A stretch of DNA of 64,000 bases, from the NCBI GenBank assembly GCA_963970005.1, contig CAXAMN010001114.1:806432-870431 (forward strand). The letters are read 5' to 3'. Source of the stretch: Durusdinium trenchii. Taxonomy: Eukaryota > Sar > Dinophyceae > Suessiales > Symbiodiniaceae. Shown piece by piece: positions 22,326 to 33,489 of this stretch. Every line of letters begins with the position of its first letter. Position 1 is the first letter of the stretch. The notes under the pieces were generated by a model, which had not been told where the DNA came from, did not search any database, and worked only from the letters and a program-made list of their open reading frames with translations. Both the position numbers and the translations under genes were made by a program.

Positions 22326-22827
22326 CTTGGATCGTTTGACGGTCCGGGCTCATAGAACCTCGAACTGAGCAAAAACCGGAATCCGATTCAACCAATTTCA
22401 TGGCGGCTCAAAACACGTGGACCCACGAGCCATCAAAGCAAATGCGCATCAAAGCAAATCCACCTGCTTTCGATTTTACATATTGCCTACCTAGTGTGGT
22501 AAGGTCAAAAATTAAGTGTTTTGAACCCGGCTTTGGTTCAATAGGGGCACGAGTGACTCGTAAACAGGGACTAGTCCGACACCATTGAGCTCTTTATTCA
22601 CTTGCGGTTTTTGACATAACCTGTGATGTAATGCTTTCTGGGAGAGAGGTTGAGAGGGTTTACGCGCTTCCGACATTCTCACGGCTGTGCGCCCCATGCT
22701 GAAGCAGTCTGGCTTGAATTATGTTCAATATTGTTCAATTAATTTGTCCAATTCCTTTGATTTTGTGTTATTTATTGTTAATCGTTAATCATCACCACCA
22801 CCACCGTCACCAGCATCACCACCATTA

Positions 22828-23031
22828 TCACCCCTCTCTGTCTGGAGATCCCTCGAGCAAATTATTCACGGCCAAGGAGCGCGGATTCTTGTCTTGCTTC
22901 TCCGTCTTCAAAGCCACAAGGGCCGCCTTGGTGTCATGCCCATCCACCTCATTGATGAGCGTCTGCAAATCGATCCCTTCCTCCTGGCGTCCGGCGGACC
23001 ACACCGTCTGGCCGAACGCAAGGGACCGCAC
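22828..23031 (-). CDS. Candidate exon, unknown protein
   Basis: The reverse strand reads VWSAGRQEEGIDLQTLINEV then DGHDTKAALVALKTEKQDKN and continues open to 22828. Charged and helical in look; lies downstream of the membrane-protein gene ending at 23215. Not recognised. Confidence 0.35.
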   Translation of the reverse strand: MRSLAFGQTVWSAGRQEEGIDLQTLINEVDGHDTKAALVALKTEKQDKNPRSLAVNNLLEGSPDREG

Positions 23032-23214
23032 TCAAAGAACCCAAACCAACAAATGTTCGATGCAATCTTCACTGCTGCGCGTTCCTCACAAAGCACATGG
23101 ATGATAGTTGTATACTCACAGATACTCACAGTATACACTTGGGTTTGTCGGGTCCAACTATCTTCAGAGTGGGGTGCATAAGGCGCATAAGGTGCGTGGG
23201 CAAACTCCACTTGC

Positions 23215-23740
23215 TCATGGCTCCTCTTCCGGCTTGAAGGGTGCTTCAAGCTTCACTTTCCTCACTCGACAGAAAAGCAGGAGTGCCACGTCATTCTTCC
23301 AGAACACCAGCAGCCCTGTATAATTTATCCTAATTTCAGCCGCAAAAGCAACACATCCGACCACCCAGAGTGCAACATAGCCACCGGGCCACCATACATC
23401 GCTCTTCAAACCTCTGCCACTCTCTGTTTCTCCGAAAAGCCATGATCTTCGATCCCAGGTGTCTCAGCTTCGATACGATGAAAAGAACACTTAAGTACAG
23501 TAACTGTAGGTGCACCCCACACACACCCCAATCATAGAAAACCTTTGAAAACTCATTTCACGAGCACACTCACGAGCACTCTTTTGCCTAACGCAACTAC
23601 AGGTACCTCCGTTCAACATCTCTCGGCCACCAAGCTTCTTGGGAGGTTCCTTTTTCGGTGCATCTTTTGGCTTCAAGGCCGTCTTCAATGGCTCCGCCAT
23701 GGCGTCCAGCGCTTCGCGCAGACGTGAGGTAAACGGCGGG
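23215..23740 (-). CDS. Small membrane protein, two exons
   Basis: The first exon (about 23607-23740) reads LREALDAMAEPLKTALKPKD then APKKEPPKKLGGREMLNG, ending at a GT donor (GAG|GTACCT). The second continues in phase after an AG at about 23424 with LKSDVWWPGGYVALWVVGCV, a hydrophobic helix, then WKNDVALLLFCRVRKVKLEA and the acidic end PFKPEEEP at 23215. The basic, proline-rich N-terminal part, one or two membrane segments and an acidic tail are clear. The family is not recognised. The start could be the ATG at MAEPL or further upstream. Confidence 0.5.
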
Positions 23741-24079
23741 AAAGTCTCGAACCGCGGGCTTCAATCTGAGATCACCCTTGTAGTCTTATAGTATTAATAT
23801 AGTCTAGTATATAATATAGTATTGATGAAATATTTGTATTGACTCTAGTCTTGTAGCACAAGATTCTGAAACGCCCAAGGAAGGTCCGGCGGGTCTGACC
23901 TTGAAGCCACTTCGAGCCATGAAGAAGGGCGCAATGGATGCTAGGATAATATGTCTCAGCTGTGCGAAACATCAACCCAAATATCTGACCGTTTTCTTTT
24001 GATAGGCTTCTGCCCATGGAGAAGACGTGAGAAGACTTTGGAAAGGTAGGGCCGTCCGAACAATTCTTTGCATTGTGAT

Positions 24080-24200
24080 CTTTAATGCATATGCCGTATG
24101 CCCTTGCTCCTAGTAGCTTTATTGTTACTAGTAGTAAGGCCAGGAGCCCCTAGTAGCGTCCTTGCTCCTAGTAGCGATGCCCTTTGCTCCTAGTAGCGTT
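24080..24200. repeat. GCTCCTAGTAGC repeat island
   Basis: Five or six copies of CTCCTAGTAGC and CCCCTAGTAGC with TTACTAGTAGTAAGG between them. Sequence matches the island at 17320-17475 closely, including GGCCAGGAGCCCCTAGTAGC. Confidence 0.8.
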
Positions 24201-24399
24201 CTTCAAGGGTTCTCGCAGCTTCAAACCGACATCCACTCGGCCCACTGGGCCTGCCGTTGTAGTACTCCCGATTCCCTCTGGGGCAGACATCAGAACGAAG
24301 CCCTGAACCTGTGCATCTCTCGGAGGTTGACTCTTTGGGATCGGACCGGAGACCAAGCTTTGGGATCCGGTGGCTGGGAGTCAGCACATGACATGTGAG

Positions 24400-27300
24400 A
24401 AAGTTGCCAAAACAGAACTGCTTAAACACCGAGTTGCAATCCCAGAAGGTGCCGCCCTTGACGGAGCAGCCACGAAGCTTCAGCTTGAAGGGCAGGGTGT
24501 AGCCATCCACTAGGCTCCTGCACTCACTCCCGCAAATCACAAACACAGCCCTCCCAGGAGGGTTCGAGGTTCACCATGTAAACCTCCGACAGGAAACAAA
24601 TCGAATCAAATCGAATAGACTGCCCAGCAATCTTGACACGTTCAATGTTTGGGGGTTTAGTCTTGACCAGCAGCGTTGTCACAGCCAAATCTAGGATTGA
24701 AAGCCGAGGTGCATGTCGAAATAATCACGGCGTCCACCGAAACTGGCTTCGAACTTCGTATCAATATGCCTTGCAGGTGCTCATGGTTCTCTGCCATGAA
24801 GGCACGGAAGAGTTATGATTCCACATGCATATGGCCATATGGCAGGGGGGCTGATAGCGTTTTCCGGTCCACAGCTAGGTGCCTATGCACAGTCCAAAGC
24901 CGTGTCTTCCTGTGCTGCCAAAGTTCGCCTGGCATCGCCAGTTGCCGTCCGTGCCGCAGGGCTGCCCCTTGCCTCCGCTCTGGCCGATGCGGCAGCCATT
25001 GCCATCGGAGTTGCACCTTGCCGGCGCCGAGGAAATGTCCCCCGTAGCACTCCCAATGATCCCAGTCACATCCAACTGACTTTGTCCGTGAAGATGTTTG
25101 GGTGAACTACTCACTTGCACCCACTTATTTGAGAACAAATGTGACCAACATACACAAAACTCTGCATCCACTTTGAAACTGTTCGTTTGGTGTTGAGATA
25201 GCTTCACGAGACGTTTTAAGTGATCCACATATTAAGCATTAACAAGTCCAAAGAGTTCAACAAATGTCAATCAGCCTCGATCCTGGTACTCTGTACATGA
25301 AGGTGAAACCAGCCAGGTGAACCAAGCAACCTGCCAAAAACCATTGCGGACCCACAAAGGATGGTGCATGTAACAGCAATGGAACAACAACCAGAAGCAC
25401 CGGGCCAGCCCAAAGACACAATCAGCCTCTCCAAACTGCGATCACGAATCAAATGTCAATGAATGCAAAAGTTGGCGAGGCGCAAAGAGGGAAGTTGGAT
25501 ACCAACTGTATCGTCAAACCCAGACCGCGCGTACTCATACCTATAAAGGGTCCTAAAGGATCCTGAAAGGACAAATAGCTTTTAAAAATATATATATATA
25601 TCACACCAACTCGCGATCGATCCGTTCGCCTCTTAAAGCCCTTCCACATCGTGGGGTGCATAAGGGTTTCTATGTACGAAGATTGTATCCACAAAACATG
25701 CACGACCACCATGAAACCACCACCGGTCTCATACACAGTGGGATCACAAAAGGTGAATTACGACGAACATGAGCACGGCAGCGCATCTAATTTGTAATGA
25801 GCAAATGATCAAAGGATGTGTTTTGACGAATGCATTTGTTGATTTTCTGATAGATCTTGTGTGCCTTTTCGAATGGAATGTCCTCGTACGGCGCAACACG
25901 GGACGAAAATGTTGCAGGTAGCAATGGTGGCACAACACGCACATTCAACGGATAGGACTGTTTTGGCAAGGAGGCATATGCGGTTATGTTGGCAATGAGG
26001 TGTTCAGCAAATTCAATAGCTAACATATATACCAAAATAGTTACTCTTTCAGATCGAAAGGTCAACCATTTCGGGTCTGCAATAGGCCCTGCCTCAACTT
26101 CGGCCAAAGGCGAAAGCCCATGAGCCCAGCGTAGGCCGGGAAGTCGTGGGAAGCACCAGCCTGGCGGGGTGGCTGTTTCTCGGGTCAATTGGCTGGATCT
26201 GGGGTTTTGGCGTTGTGCGTAAACAGCAAGTGTAGAGTCAGGTTACGAGTGCACCTTAGTTGCGTGTGCGAATTTTTGTACAGTTGCTGGAAATGAGATC
26301 AACCCAAGGCATGCTGAGAGTAGGACTCTTCTCATCTAGCATCATCTAGGCTGAACATCTTGGATGGCCCACTCTTCGCAAAACGGGGAGTCCTGCAAAC
26401 AGCTCTTACCTAATGATTCTATTGGAGTTGGCTAAGGATTGGGGAATGATCTAGTCTCCTGAGTTCTGGCGCACCTCGATCTTCACGTTCTGACCTCGGG
26501 CGTGGGCGGTGCCGGGGATTTTTATCCAATGGAAGAAGGGGAACTGCGGGTGCTCCAAAAGAGACAACATTTGTGGGCGAATAGGTCAGAAGTGAGGCAC
26601 TGATGGGCCATTGAAGTGGCAGCAATTTATTCTTCCGAGCCAATCATGGAAGTTGATGGGCGGTGCCCCTTGTTGGGGTTGTTGGATATGAATGCAGTAT
26701 GACAATTTGGACTGTAAACGCGGGCAACCAGCAACTCCACATAGAGCCAATGTGACAAGGAACATTACCACATGCTGGTGCTCATTCCATTCCTGGAAGT
26801 TTGCTAAATTGAAGAGCTGAATATGTAAGTGCAAGCATTGTGCCTCTCTGGCTCTGCAATCGGCCTTCTCCCTTGATCAATTTGGGCCGTCAAGTAGGGA
26901 CGAATTCCGGGAGGTCGTCAGGGGCCGACCCGGTGGCACCCCAGTGGGACAAAGTTGTATTGAATATATACCATGCGGATACATGGCAGAATGCACATGT
27001 AGGTGCACCATCTGGGTGAAAAACCAACCAAAGAATCTGAATCGAGAGCACCCCAAACACTGAAACACCCTGGAACGCTGAGAAAACAACACTTCCAGGC
27101 CCATCAACATGACTCACACAACCTACAGGGTAGCAAGTCAAACAGTAGAGCCTCAAGTAGTCCACATTCAAATTGAAATCATTTGAGCCAACCATAGCTC
27201 AATGTGTCTGCCACCAAAACGCTTTAGGCAAGACTTGTAATAGAGGCATTCCCATCCTCCCCACCAAACTAGTTCCAGTGACGGTACTTGTAGTTGCAAC

Positions 27301-27960
27301 AATGTGCAATCCACATGGGCTCGTTGCAGCCATTGATGACACGCAAAGTGGAGCCTCTTGACATTGACTTCACCAGCAGCCCTGTGCTGTTCCTGGGCTG
27401 CACAGCTGGGGATGAAATCCCAGCCTCGCTCATCAATCCGCGTCAAGGAACCTTCCTGTCCTTTTTTGGGGACCCAAAAAGGCCCTTTTACAAATTCTGG
27501 TTCGGACCAATGGTAGCAGCGCATGGAGTGGGTCGGACCCTCCCATTCGACAAAACTGTTCAAACTAATATACCGTAGTGCTCGCTCACATGATAGTGGA
27601 CAATTCTTCCCCATCTACACTGTGCTACCTGGCGTCCTTTCGACCATGTGTGCAAAAGCTACCGCTAAAGCAACTCTAGGCAAATAGGCACAGGTATAGC
27701 CGGTATAACTTCTGGGCAACGTATATACATAACTCAATTCCGACCCGCTTTTACATCTAGATCTAGCTAGACTCGGCCCTGGAGCTGTTTAACATGTTGA
27801 ACTTGCCAAGGCTCCCACTTGTCTGATTAATGCCAATAGTTTCATTGCTTGATCTGCTTGTCTGATTGCTGCTTTCTTTGCTTTCATTGCTAGCAGTGCT
27901 TGCCACAGCCACACTCAATAAGGTGAAGAGCGCCACGAGGTGTTTCCAGGAGAATGCCAT
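24400..27960 (-). CDS. Secreted thaumatin-like protein, at least seven exons
   Basis: Reverse-strand exons give the thaumatin-like order. About 27770-27960: signal peptide MAFSWKHLVALFTLLSVAVA, then an Asn/Ser-rich stretch with possible N-glycosylation sites (NQT, NET). About 27290-27400: STLRVINGCNEPMWIAH, the first strand of the fold. About 26470-26540: HWIKIPGTAHARGQNVKIE. About 26085-26160: SHDFPAYAGLMGFRLWPK, like the family's DFDIP...RFWPK. 24929-25075: ARCNSDGNGCRIGQSGG, like the AR..C....C.TGDCGG block. About 24550-24590: VYMVNLEP, like AEFTL. From 24517: SLVDGYTLPFKL, matching DVSLVDGYNLP. The C-terminal cysteine-rich third was not found and may lie in unread exons below 24.4 kb or be lost. 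Several longer open frames in the introns are taken as chance. Role (glucan binding, defence or wall) is unknown here. Confidence 0.7.
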
Positions 27961-28978
27961 GGCTGTGATAAGCTTACACTTTCGGGAGCCTGCAGTGAGC
28001 CAAGCAAAAACTGTGGATCAGGCAAATTGGGCTGGCTGACTGCCTCCGACGATACTAGCACACCAAATCCAAGCGCCACCCAACAGGGTGTTTGACGTGA
28101 TTGACCAGTAGAAGCAATTGCGAATAAGAGCAGCAGGGATGTCAGTCAATCTGCCATATTGCTTTTCAGAGCTTAGTCAGTCTCACGAACGCCCCTATGA
28201 AAGACTCAAGACATTAAAAATACACCCGTGAAGGTTCAGGCGTTGACCACGCACGCACACACACACCACACACAAAGCCAAGTTATGCCAAATTCAATTG
28301 AGGTCTGACAACAATGGGTCATGCAAGTACAGTCTGATCTCTTGACCTTTCCCTCTTCCACCACACCAGTGGAACCAGGCCAACTCATGGGGGGTCTGAA
28401 TTGGCTGGTTAAACTTATTTTCACAGTGTTGTGCCAAGATGGTGCTGCCACATGGGCAGTCTGCTGTCTCTGGATCTCCTTCGGTGAAGGTGCCCTCACC
28501 CTGCCAAGCATGAAGCCTAGCTGACGACTCTGTACATCTAATTGCATGCAAGGAGATGTCGAATTAGGCAACATCTCCTTCATCCCAGACCGAATTAAGC
28601 GCCCTGGATCTCAAAAGAACAAATTCAAGCTATTGTCCAGGATGTTCCAGGATGCACTTGCAACGAAATAGCACAACGACTAGCTGAGCCCGTCTGAACT
28701 GGTCCTCCAAATTCGGAAGAGCAATTGGTGGCCAAAAGAACGAAAGCCTCGAGTCACGAGTCCCCTCAACATGGAAAGCTTGGAAAACCCTTATTGGCAA
28801 ATACTTGCTAGAAACTTCTTGTCTATCCGAATCGGTCCTTGAGCCTGGCACACGGATTCGGAAGTTGTGTCGGCCCTCAGCCCGGTCCTATCGTCGGCCC
28901 TCAGCTGGGCGGCGCCACTCCCAATTGAGCCATCTTAGCCCAAAGGCGCATCTCTCCTGGGGGCCAGCGGATCTTTTC

Positions 28979-30978
28979 TCAAGGCAACGCCGTTGGTCTA
29001 GAGACATCAAGAGCCCAGCTTGAAGGAACCAACACTCCACAGCATTGAACAAACATCAAATCAGACTCACCTGGTTTGCTCCGACTCACTGGTCCTTGGA
29101 AGGCATTCATGGCACTCGCTGCCATGTCTTCCTTGACGGATTGGCGGACTTCTTCGATCCGTGACTGCAGCACAGGAATCCTTGGGGGTGCGAACGCCGT
29201 GGGTGTCAACCCACCCAGCGCCGTGGAAGCTCAGGGTGTAGATCATGCAAAACGCCAAGCCGCCAAGCCACTGCAAGCTGCTTATAAAACTGAAGCAAAC
29301 CAGGATCCGGAATTTTGGCACAAACATCGTATGCCAAAAAGCTAAGGCTCTCTTTGCAAGTTGCTTCCAATCTCTGAAGCTGCTCTGCCACTCTCTTCAC
29401 ATAGGACTCTCGACCAGCTTCCCGCTCCTACAACACGTGCAACATCCCCCTCTCGGAGCAGCATGGAACAGCCAGTGGCTGCCTCCGTCACATCACTTTG
29501 TCTGGCAAATTGATCAAATCTTGGGCATTTTTGTGGCCCTCAGGATTTACAATATCAGGCTGTGCGCTCCGCAGCGCTCCGCTCTCCTGGAAGGTGCTGC
29601 GCCACGACTCTTGGGCGCCCAAACGTTGGTAACCTCAGTCGAGCAACACCGCCGAGCCGGAGCCGGTGCAGGCTGGGCAGCGACGGAAGCATGTGAGAGG
29701 CGGAGAGGTGCATATCAAGACTTTCGAGGAGCGAATTTGAAGATTTTAAAGCCACGGCTTGGGTCACCTCACAAGTTTGGCAGGGCCTGGTGGGGTAACC
29801 CACCTCAGGATCCACGGATTTGAACGATTTCCACATGTTTCCACCCTTCTCAACGGCCCTTGTTCACTCTAGCCGATTTGATAGGACCAACTCTTGGGTG
29901 GCACGTCCTTGAAACCCAAGCCCTCTATATGATGCATATACAAGTACATTTCATAGGTGAACTTACAGTACTCATATATTTATATATTATATTATATTTA
30001 TGTATCATATAAATATTGTGTATATACACACGTCACACAAGCTAGGACCGGTGAAGAGCTATTTTGGATTATTTCGGTCGAGTTTGGGAGAGGGCACTTG
30101 CCCGCGAGTCCTCGCGCAGCTTTCTCGACAGGCAGCAGCTCTCCAAATGCCCGGACAAGCGATTCTCTGCGGACAGCGACGCCTCGGCGATTGGAGATCC
30201 GGGAGATCCAAGGAAGAAGATCCCAAACTCTGAATAGGACTTCCAGCCATGGCAAAAGATCCCAAAAATTGTACTTGCCATGGCAAGGCTAAACTCAAAC
30301 TGAGATCCCAACATTTTGGAAATTGAAAGAAGTTCTCAAGAACAAACAGAATGACTTCCATTGAAATGGTCGAAGGAGATACAGTGGACATGTCCTACTT
30401 GTGGCATTCCTGGGTGCTCTTGCAGGTAGCTGCTGTCCGTACATCTTCAAAAGTATCTTCAACCTAACAGAGCCCGATTCTCAAACAGTTTCTTTGCTCC
30501 TTGATGCTTCTATACCCAAACAAGCAAACACAAAAACATACAAAAACTATAATTGCTAATCCCGCTCCCTTTTTAACAGTATATTGGAGGCAAAAAATAC
30601 GGAATCCCTCCTGCGTGCCTTTGGACTCTTGACTTCAAAACCTGAAAGGGTACCTAAGACGCTTAGCGGGGATCCGGCTAGGTCTTCTGCTTTCTTCGAC
30701 ACACCCTCCCTTTGTCTGGTCCCCCCATCCACCGAAGCGCCAAGCGCTGCTGCTCCTGCTGTCGGTCGATTCGCTCGGCCACCTCCTGCAGCGGCGCTGG
30801 AGCGGCGCTCCATATCTTTTTCGGACCCCTGCAGGGTGTTGTACAGGAGTTCCATCGTCGAGTCTATACTAAGAGTATGCCGCAGCATCCTCTCTTGCAC
30901 CGGGTAATCCCACTCAGGTTGATTCCTTTTGGGTGATGGGTCCCTGGGTAGTTGACCCCTCGAATCACCAATATACAT
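28979..30978 (-). CDS. Multi-exon gene of unknown function with coiled-coil parts
   Basis: Reverse-strand exons: about 30556-30960 (PEWDYPVQERMLRHTLSIDS, MELLYNTLQGSEKDMERRSS, then an Ala/Gly-rich linker and SGFEVKSPKARRRDSVFFAS); about 30060-30220 (RRGVAVRRESLVRAFGELLP); about 29215-29430 (EREAGRESYVKRVAEQLQRL then LLQFYKQLAVAWRLGVLHDL); about 29060-29190 (PRIPVLQSRIEEVRQSVKED). Composition and strand agree and much of it is heptad-like. No known domain is recognised. Whether all exons belong to one transcript is inference. From 28.0 to 28.98 kb there are open frames but no exon I can defend. Confidence 0.45.
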
Positions 30979-31107
30979 AATTCATTCTATAATTCTGTTG
31001 TCTGCCGCAAAATGTGTCGAAAATCACGTCCAAAGAAAGTCTTTCAGCACAATGCTATTTCGGACACGGCCTTTGATCACCTTTGATCACTGGACACCTA
31101 TATACCT

Positions 31108-31750
31108 TTAATCATCTTTGATCGCGGTCGGGACGGTCGACTGGATCGACTCAACAGTTGCGAATCCTTGGCCAACTTTTGCAAGCCCAGGTCCTTGGAG
31201 TGAAAGTTGGCCAAAAAGGATGTCTGGTGTCGATGACTGACTCACTTCGTCCTCATTCCCCCTTTTGATCCTTTTTGCCTCATTCACCTTGCTCACTTCA
31301 AACCTAGACCAGTGGCACAAGCCAAACCCCATAGGACCCCATCGTTCTTGATGACCGGTGTGATCGATCATATGTCGGTCCCGTCGTACGCTTCCACCTC
31401 TTCGGTCGACCGGTCGCCCTGGTCGGGCACAGACCCTTGGATCACGTCGTTCCTTTACGAAACGACGCCCCGTTCCACTTCCATGTTTACAGAGAGGGGG
31501 TGCAATTGATCTCAAGAAAACTGTTCCAATGGAGGCCCTCGCAGGGATGTCCACCTACCGGACTCCACATGGCTCCAATATCCCACACTTGACGGACAGC
31601 TGATTGACCAAGACCAAATGACCAAGAGCTGGTTTGACCGCTCTTCAAGGCTTTGCCGTTGTGCCACCTCACGGTCACCCAAATCCTGGCGGTTTGTCCG
31701 AACGCATCTGAGGCAAATGCAACGAGCGCAAAAGCTGTTTGCCATTTCAT
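31108..31750 (-). CDS. Small gene with a signal-peptide-like start
   Basis: The frame starting at 31750 reads MKWQTAFALVAFASDAFGQT, a plausible signal peptide. A further reverse-strand exon at about 31108-31300 reads FEVSKVNEAKRIKRGNEDEV then SQSSTPDILFGQLSLQG and ends with a stop at 31108. The stretch between (ERRDPRVCARPGRPVDRRGG, HMIDHTGHQERWGPMGF) may be an internal exon. No family recognised and the joins were not proven. Confidence 0.35.
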
Positions 31751-31759
31751 TGGGCTCCG

Positions 31760-32880
31760 AAATGGAGACGCACTTGGTCACTAGTCACTAGGCAAAGATG
31801 CCGGCCAAATCCGGGCATCATCTATATATAAAGCATAAACATGTATAAAGTGTTCAGCCACTTTCCAGCTGACACACAAGACGAGGCTGGAGTTTTGGAT
31901 GGCCAGCAGAACATGCAAAGTCATCAAGACCTACAAAGCATCATACCTCCAAGTAAAAGCCACCTCTGGCCCATGCTAGTCTCAGAGCAGACCAAACATC
32001 AGTAGAATGCCACGCGATAACGGGTCCATACCGCCCGAAGGTCCTGCAGCTGTCCTCCCAATTCTTCACGGAGGTTGCATACCTTGGGCACGAAGGCTTG
32101 AAGGGGCATTACATTCTCAGAGGAGACTATGAAGTATTTAACCAGGTGTTTTAATCTATATATATATATATAAGTGTATTATTGGTCACTCCTTTAAATT
32201 GTCTGCAGAGAGATGAGTCGGAAAAGTTGCAACGATCTCCAGGCCATCGAGGCCGAAACATTAACAACCAGCGGCGTGGATCAATTCCACAAGTCGACAG
32301 TGCCAAGATGTCAACGACATTGAGCAGTTTTGGTGGTTCAGCGGTTCCGTACGGTTTTCCCTAAAAGCGTTGGGTCACCCACCCCCCTCTGATTGCATTG
32401 GTTGGGGCTTCAACCACGAAACATCAGCAAACTGCATGTAAGATTGATGTACCCCTTTTCTGTTGGTTGAGCAAAAACTGGGGAATTGGACGATATCTAT
32501 CCATGTCGTTGGCTTTCATTCTGCAGTTCAAAGGTGTCTAAGTCTATCAGGATATCATGAGCTTTCCAGGCCCAAGCCACTAGCTGCTTGCTTTGTTGAC
32601 TCAACTCTTGCCCCTTCTCCTGTCACAAAACGATGGTCTGTTTTGCTGTTGTGCCTTTGGAAGATCCTCCTAGGTCAGCGTATGTACCTAGGTCATCCGA
32701 TGCGGTCATCCTCTTGGAATCCTCTTAAAGCCCTTCGGAAAACTCTTCGTGTCCTTGGCCGTTGACATATCTCTCAAACAACCTCCGTCCACACCTCGCT
32801 GAACGTATCCTGATGGATATTTGATCATCTATATATATATATATACAGTATATATCTATATATACACCACATTAGGGCTC
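31760..32880. other. No supported gene
   Basis: Contains a TA tract at 32159-32172 and another at 32830-32870. Plus-strand open frames here lack splice signals or motifs. Treated as intergenic or intronic. Confidence 0.4.
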
Positions 32881-32889
32881 GGGATGGCT

Positions 32890-33120
32890 CGAGTTGCCTT
32901 GGGATCACACTCTCGCCCGAGCACTGGCTCGAGCCAATGCGTGCTCTTGATCGGTCCTGCAAGAGCTGCAGTGCTCGATCAAACTTCTCCCCAATCTCTT
33001 GTGACATCGATTCGCATCGGAGAGCCCACCTGCGGGGCGAGATCAACCACGTCCACCAGCGGGGCGTTACCGGGGGCGAGCTTGATCGATCTTCCCGGGC
33101 ATAGAGGACACAAGTTGCCC
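32890..33120 (-). CDS. One or two candidate exons
   Basis: The reverse strand has GNLCPLCPGRSIKLAPGNAP then LVDVVDLAPQVGSP in one frame (about 33000-33120) and SMSQEIGEKFDRALQLLQDR in another (about 32900-33010), with GCAG/GT-type junction sequences between them. Both look coding, so a short intron may separate them. Function unknown. Confidence 0.35.
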
Positions 33121-33489
33121 CTTGACTTAATGAGTGAAAGAATGAGACACATGTGATAGTGATATGGCGGATATGAGATATGGATCTTGTGACACTCACT
33201 GATGGCAAGCGGGTTTGAACCTGCCGCAATAGAACCACTCATGCATGATACGTCATCTGGTCAAACATGTCAAGCACTTTCAAAACTTTGCTCCAGTATC
33301 TCTGCACAAGCCCTCATCCCAAAGATGGTGTAGTTGACTGCAAAAAAATGTCGCAGAATAGAGACAACGCATTCAAACACAAACATCAATGTCAAACAGG
33401 AACATCGCGCGCACACACACACACATTGACACACCCACAACATTCATCAACATTCCGCAACTATTTTGCTGGTGCTTTCAAGGCACTCT

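Noticed and set aside
22790..22840. Histidine-rich protein from a CACCAC/CATCAC run
   Set aside because: A simple trinucleotide-like repeat in noncoding DNA; the frame has no conserved flank.
25787..26188. Minus-strand frame of 133 codons
   Set aside because: It overlaps the thaumatin-like exon SHDFPAYAGLMGFRLWPK in another frame, and its remainder lies in an intron. Open by chance.
27168..27614. Minus-strand frame of 148 codons and a plus-strand frame at 27294-27578
   Set aside because: A third frame in the same place carries STLRVINGCNEPMWIAH, which fits the gene around it. The long frames have no motif.
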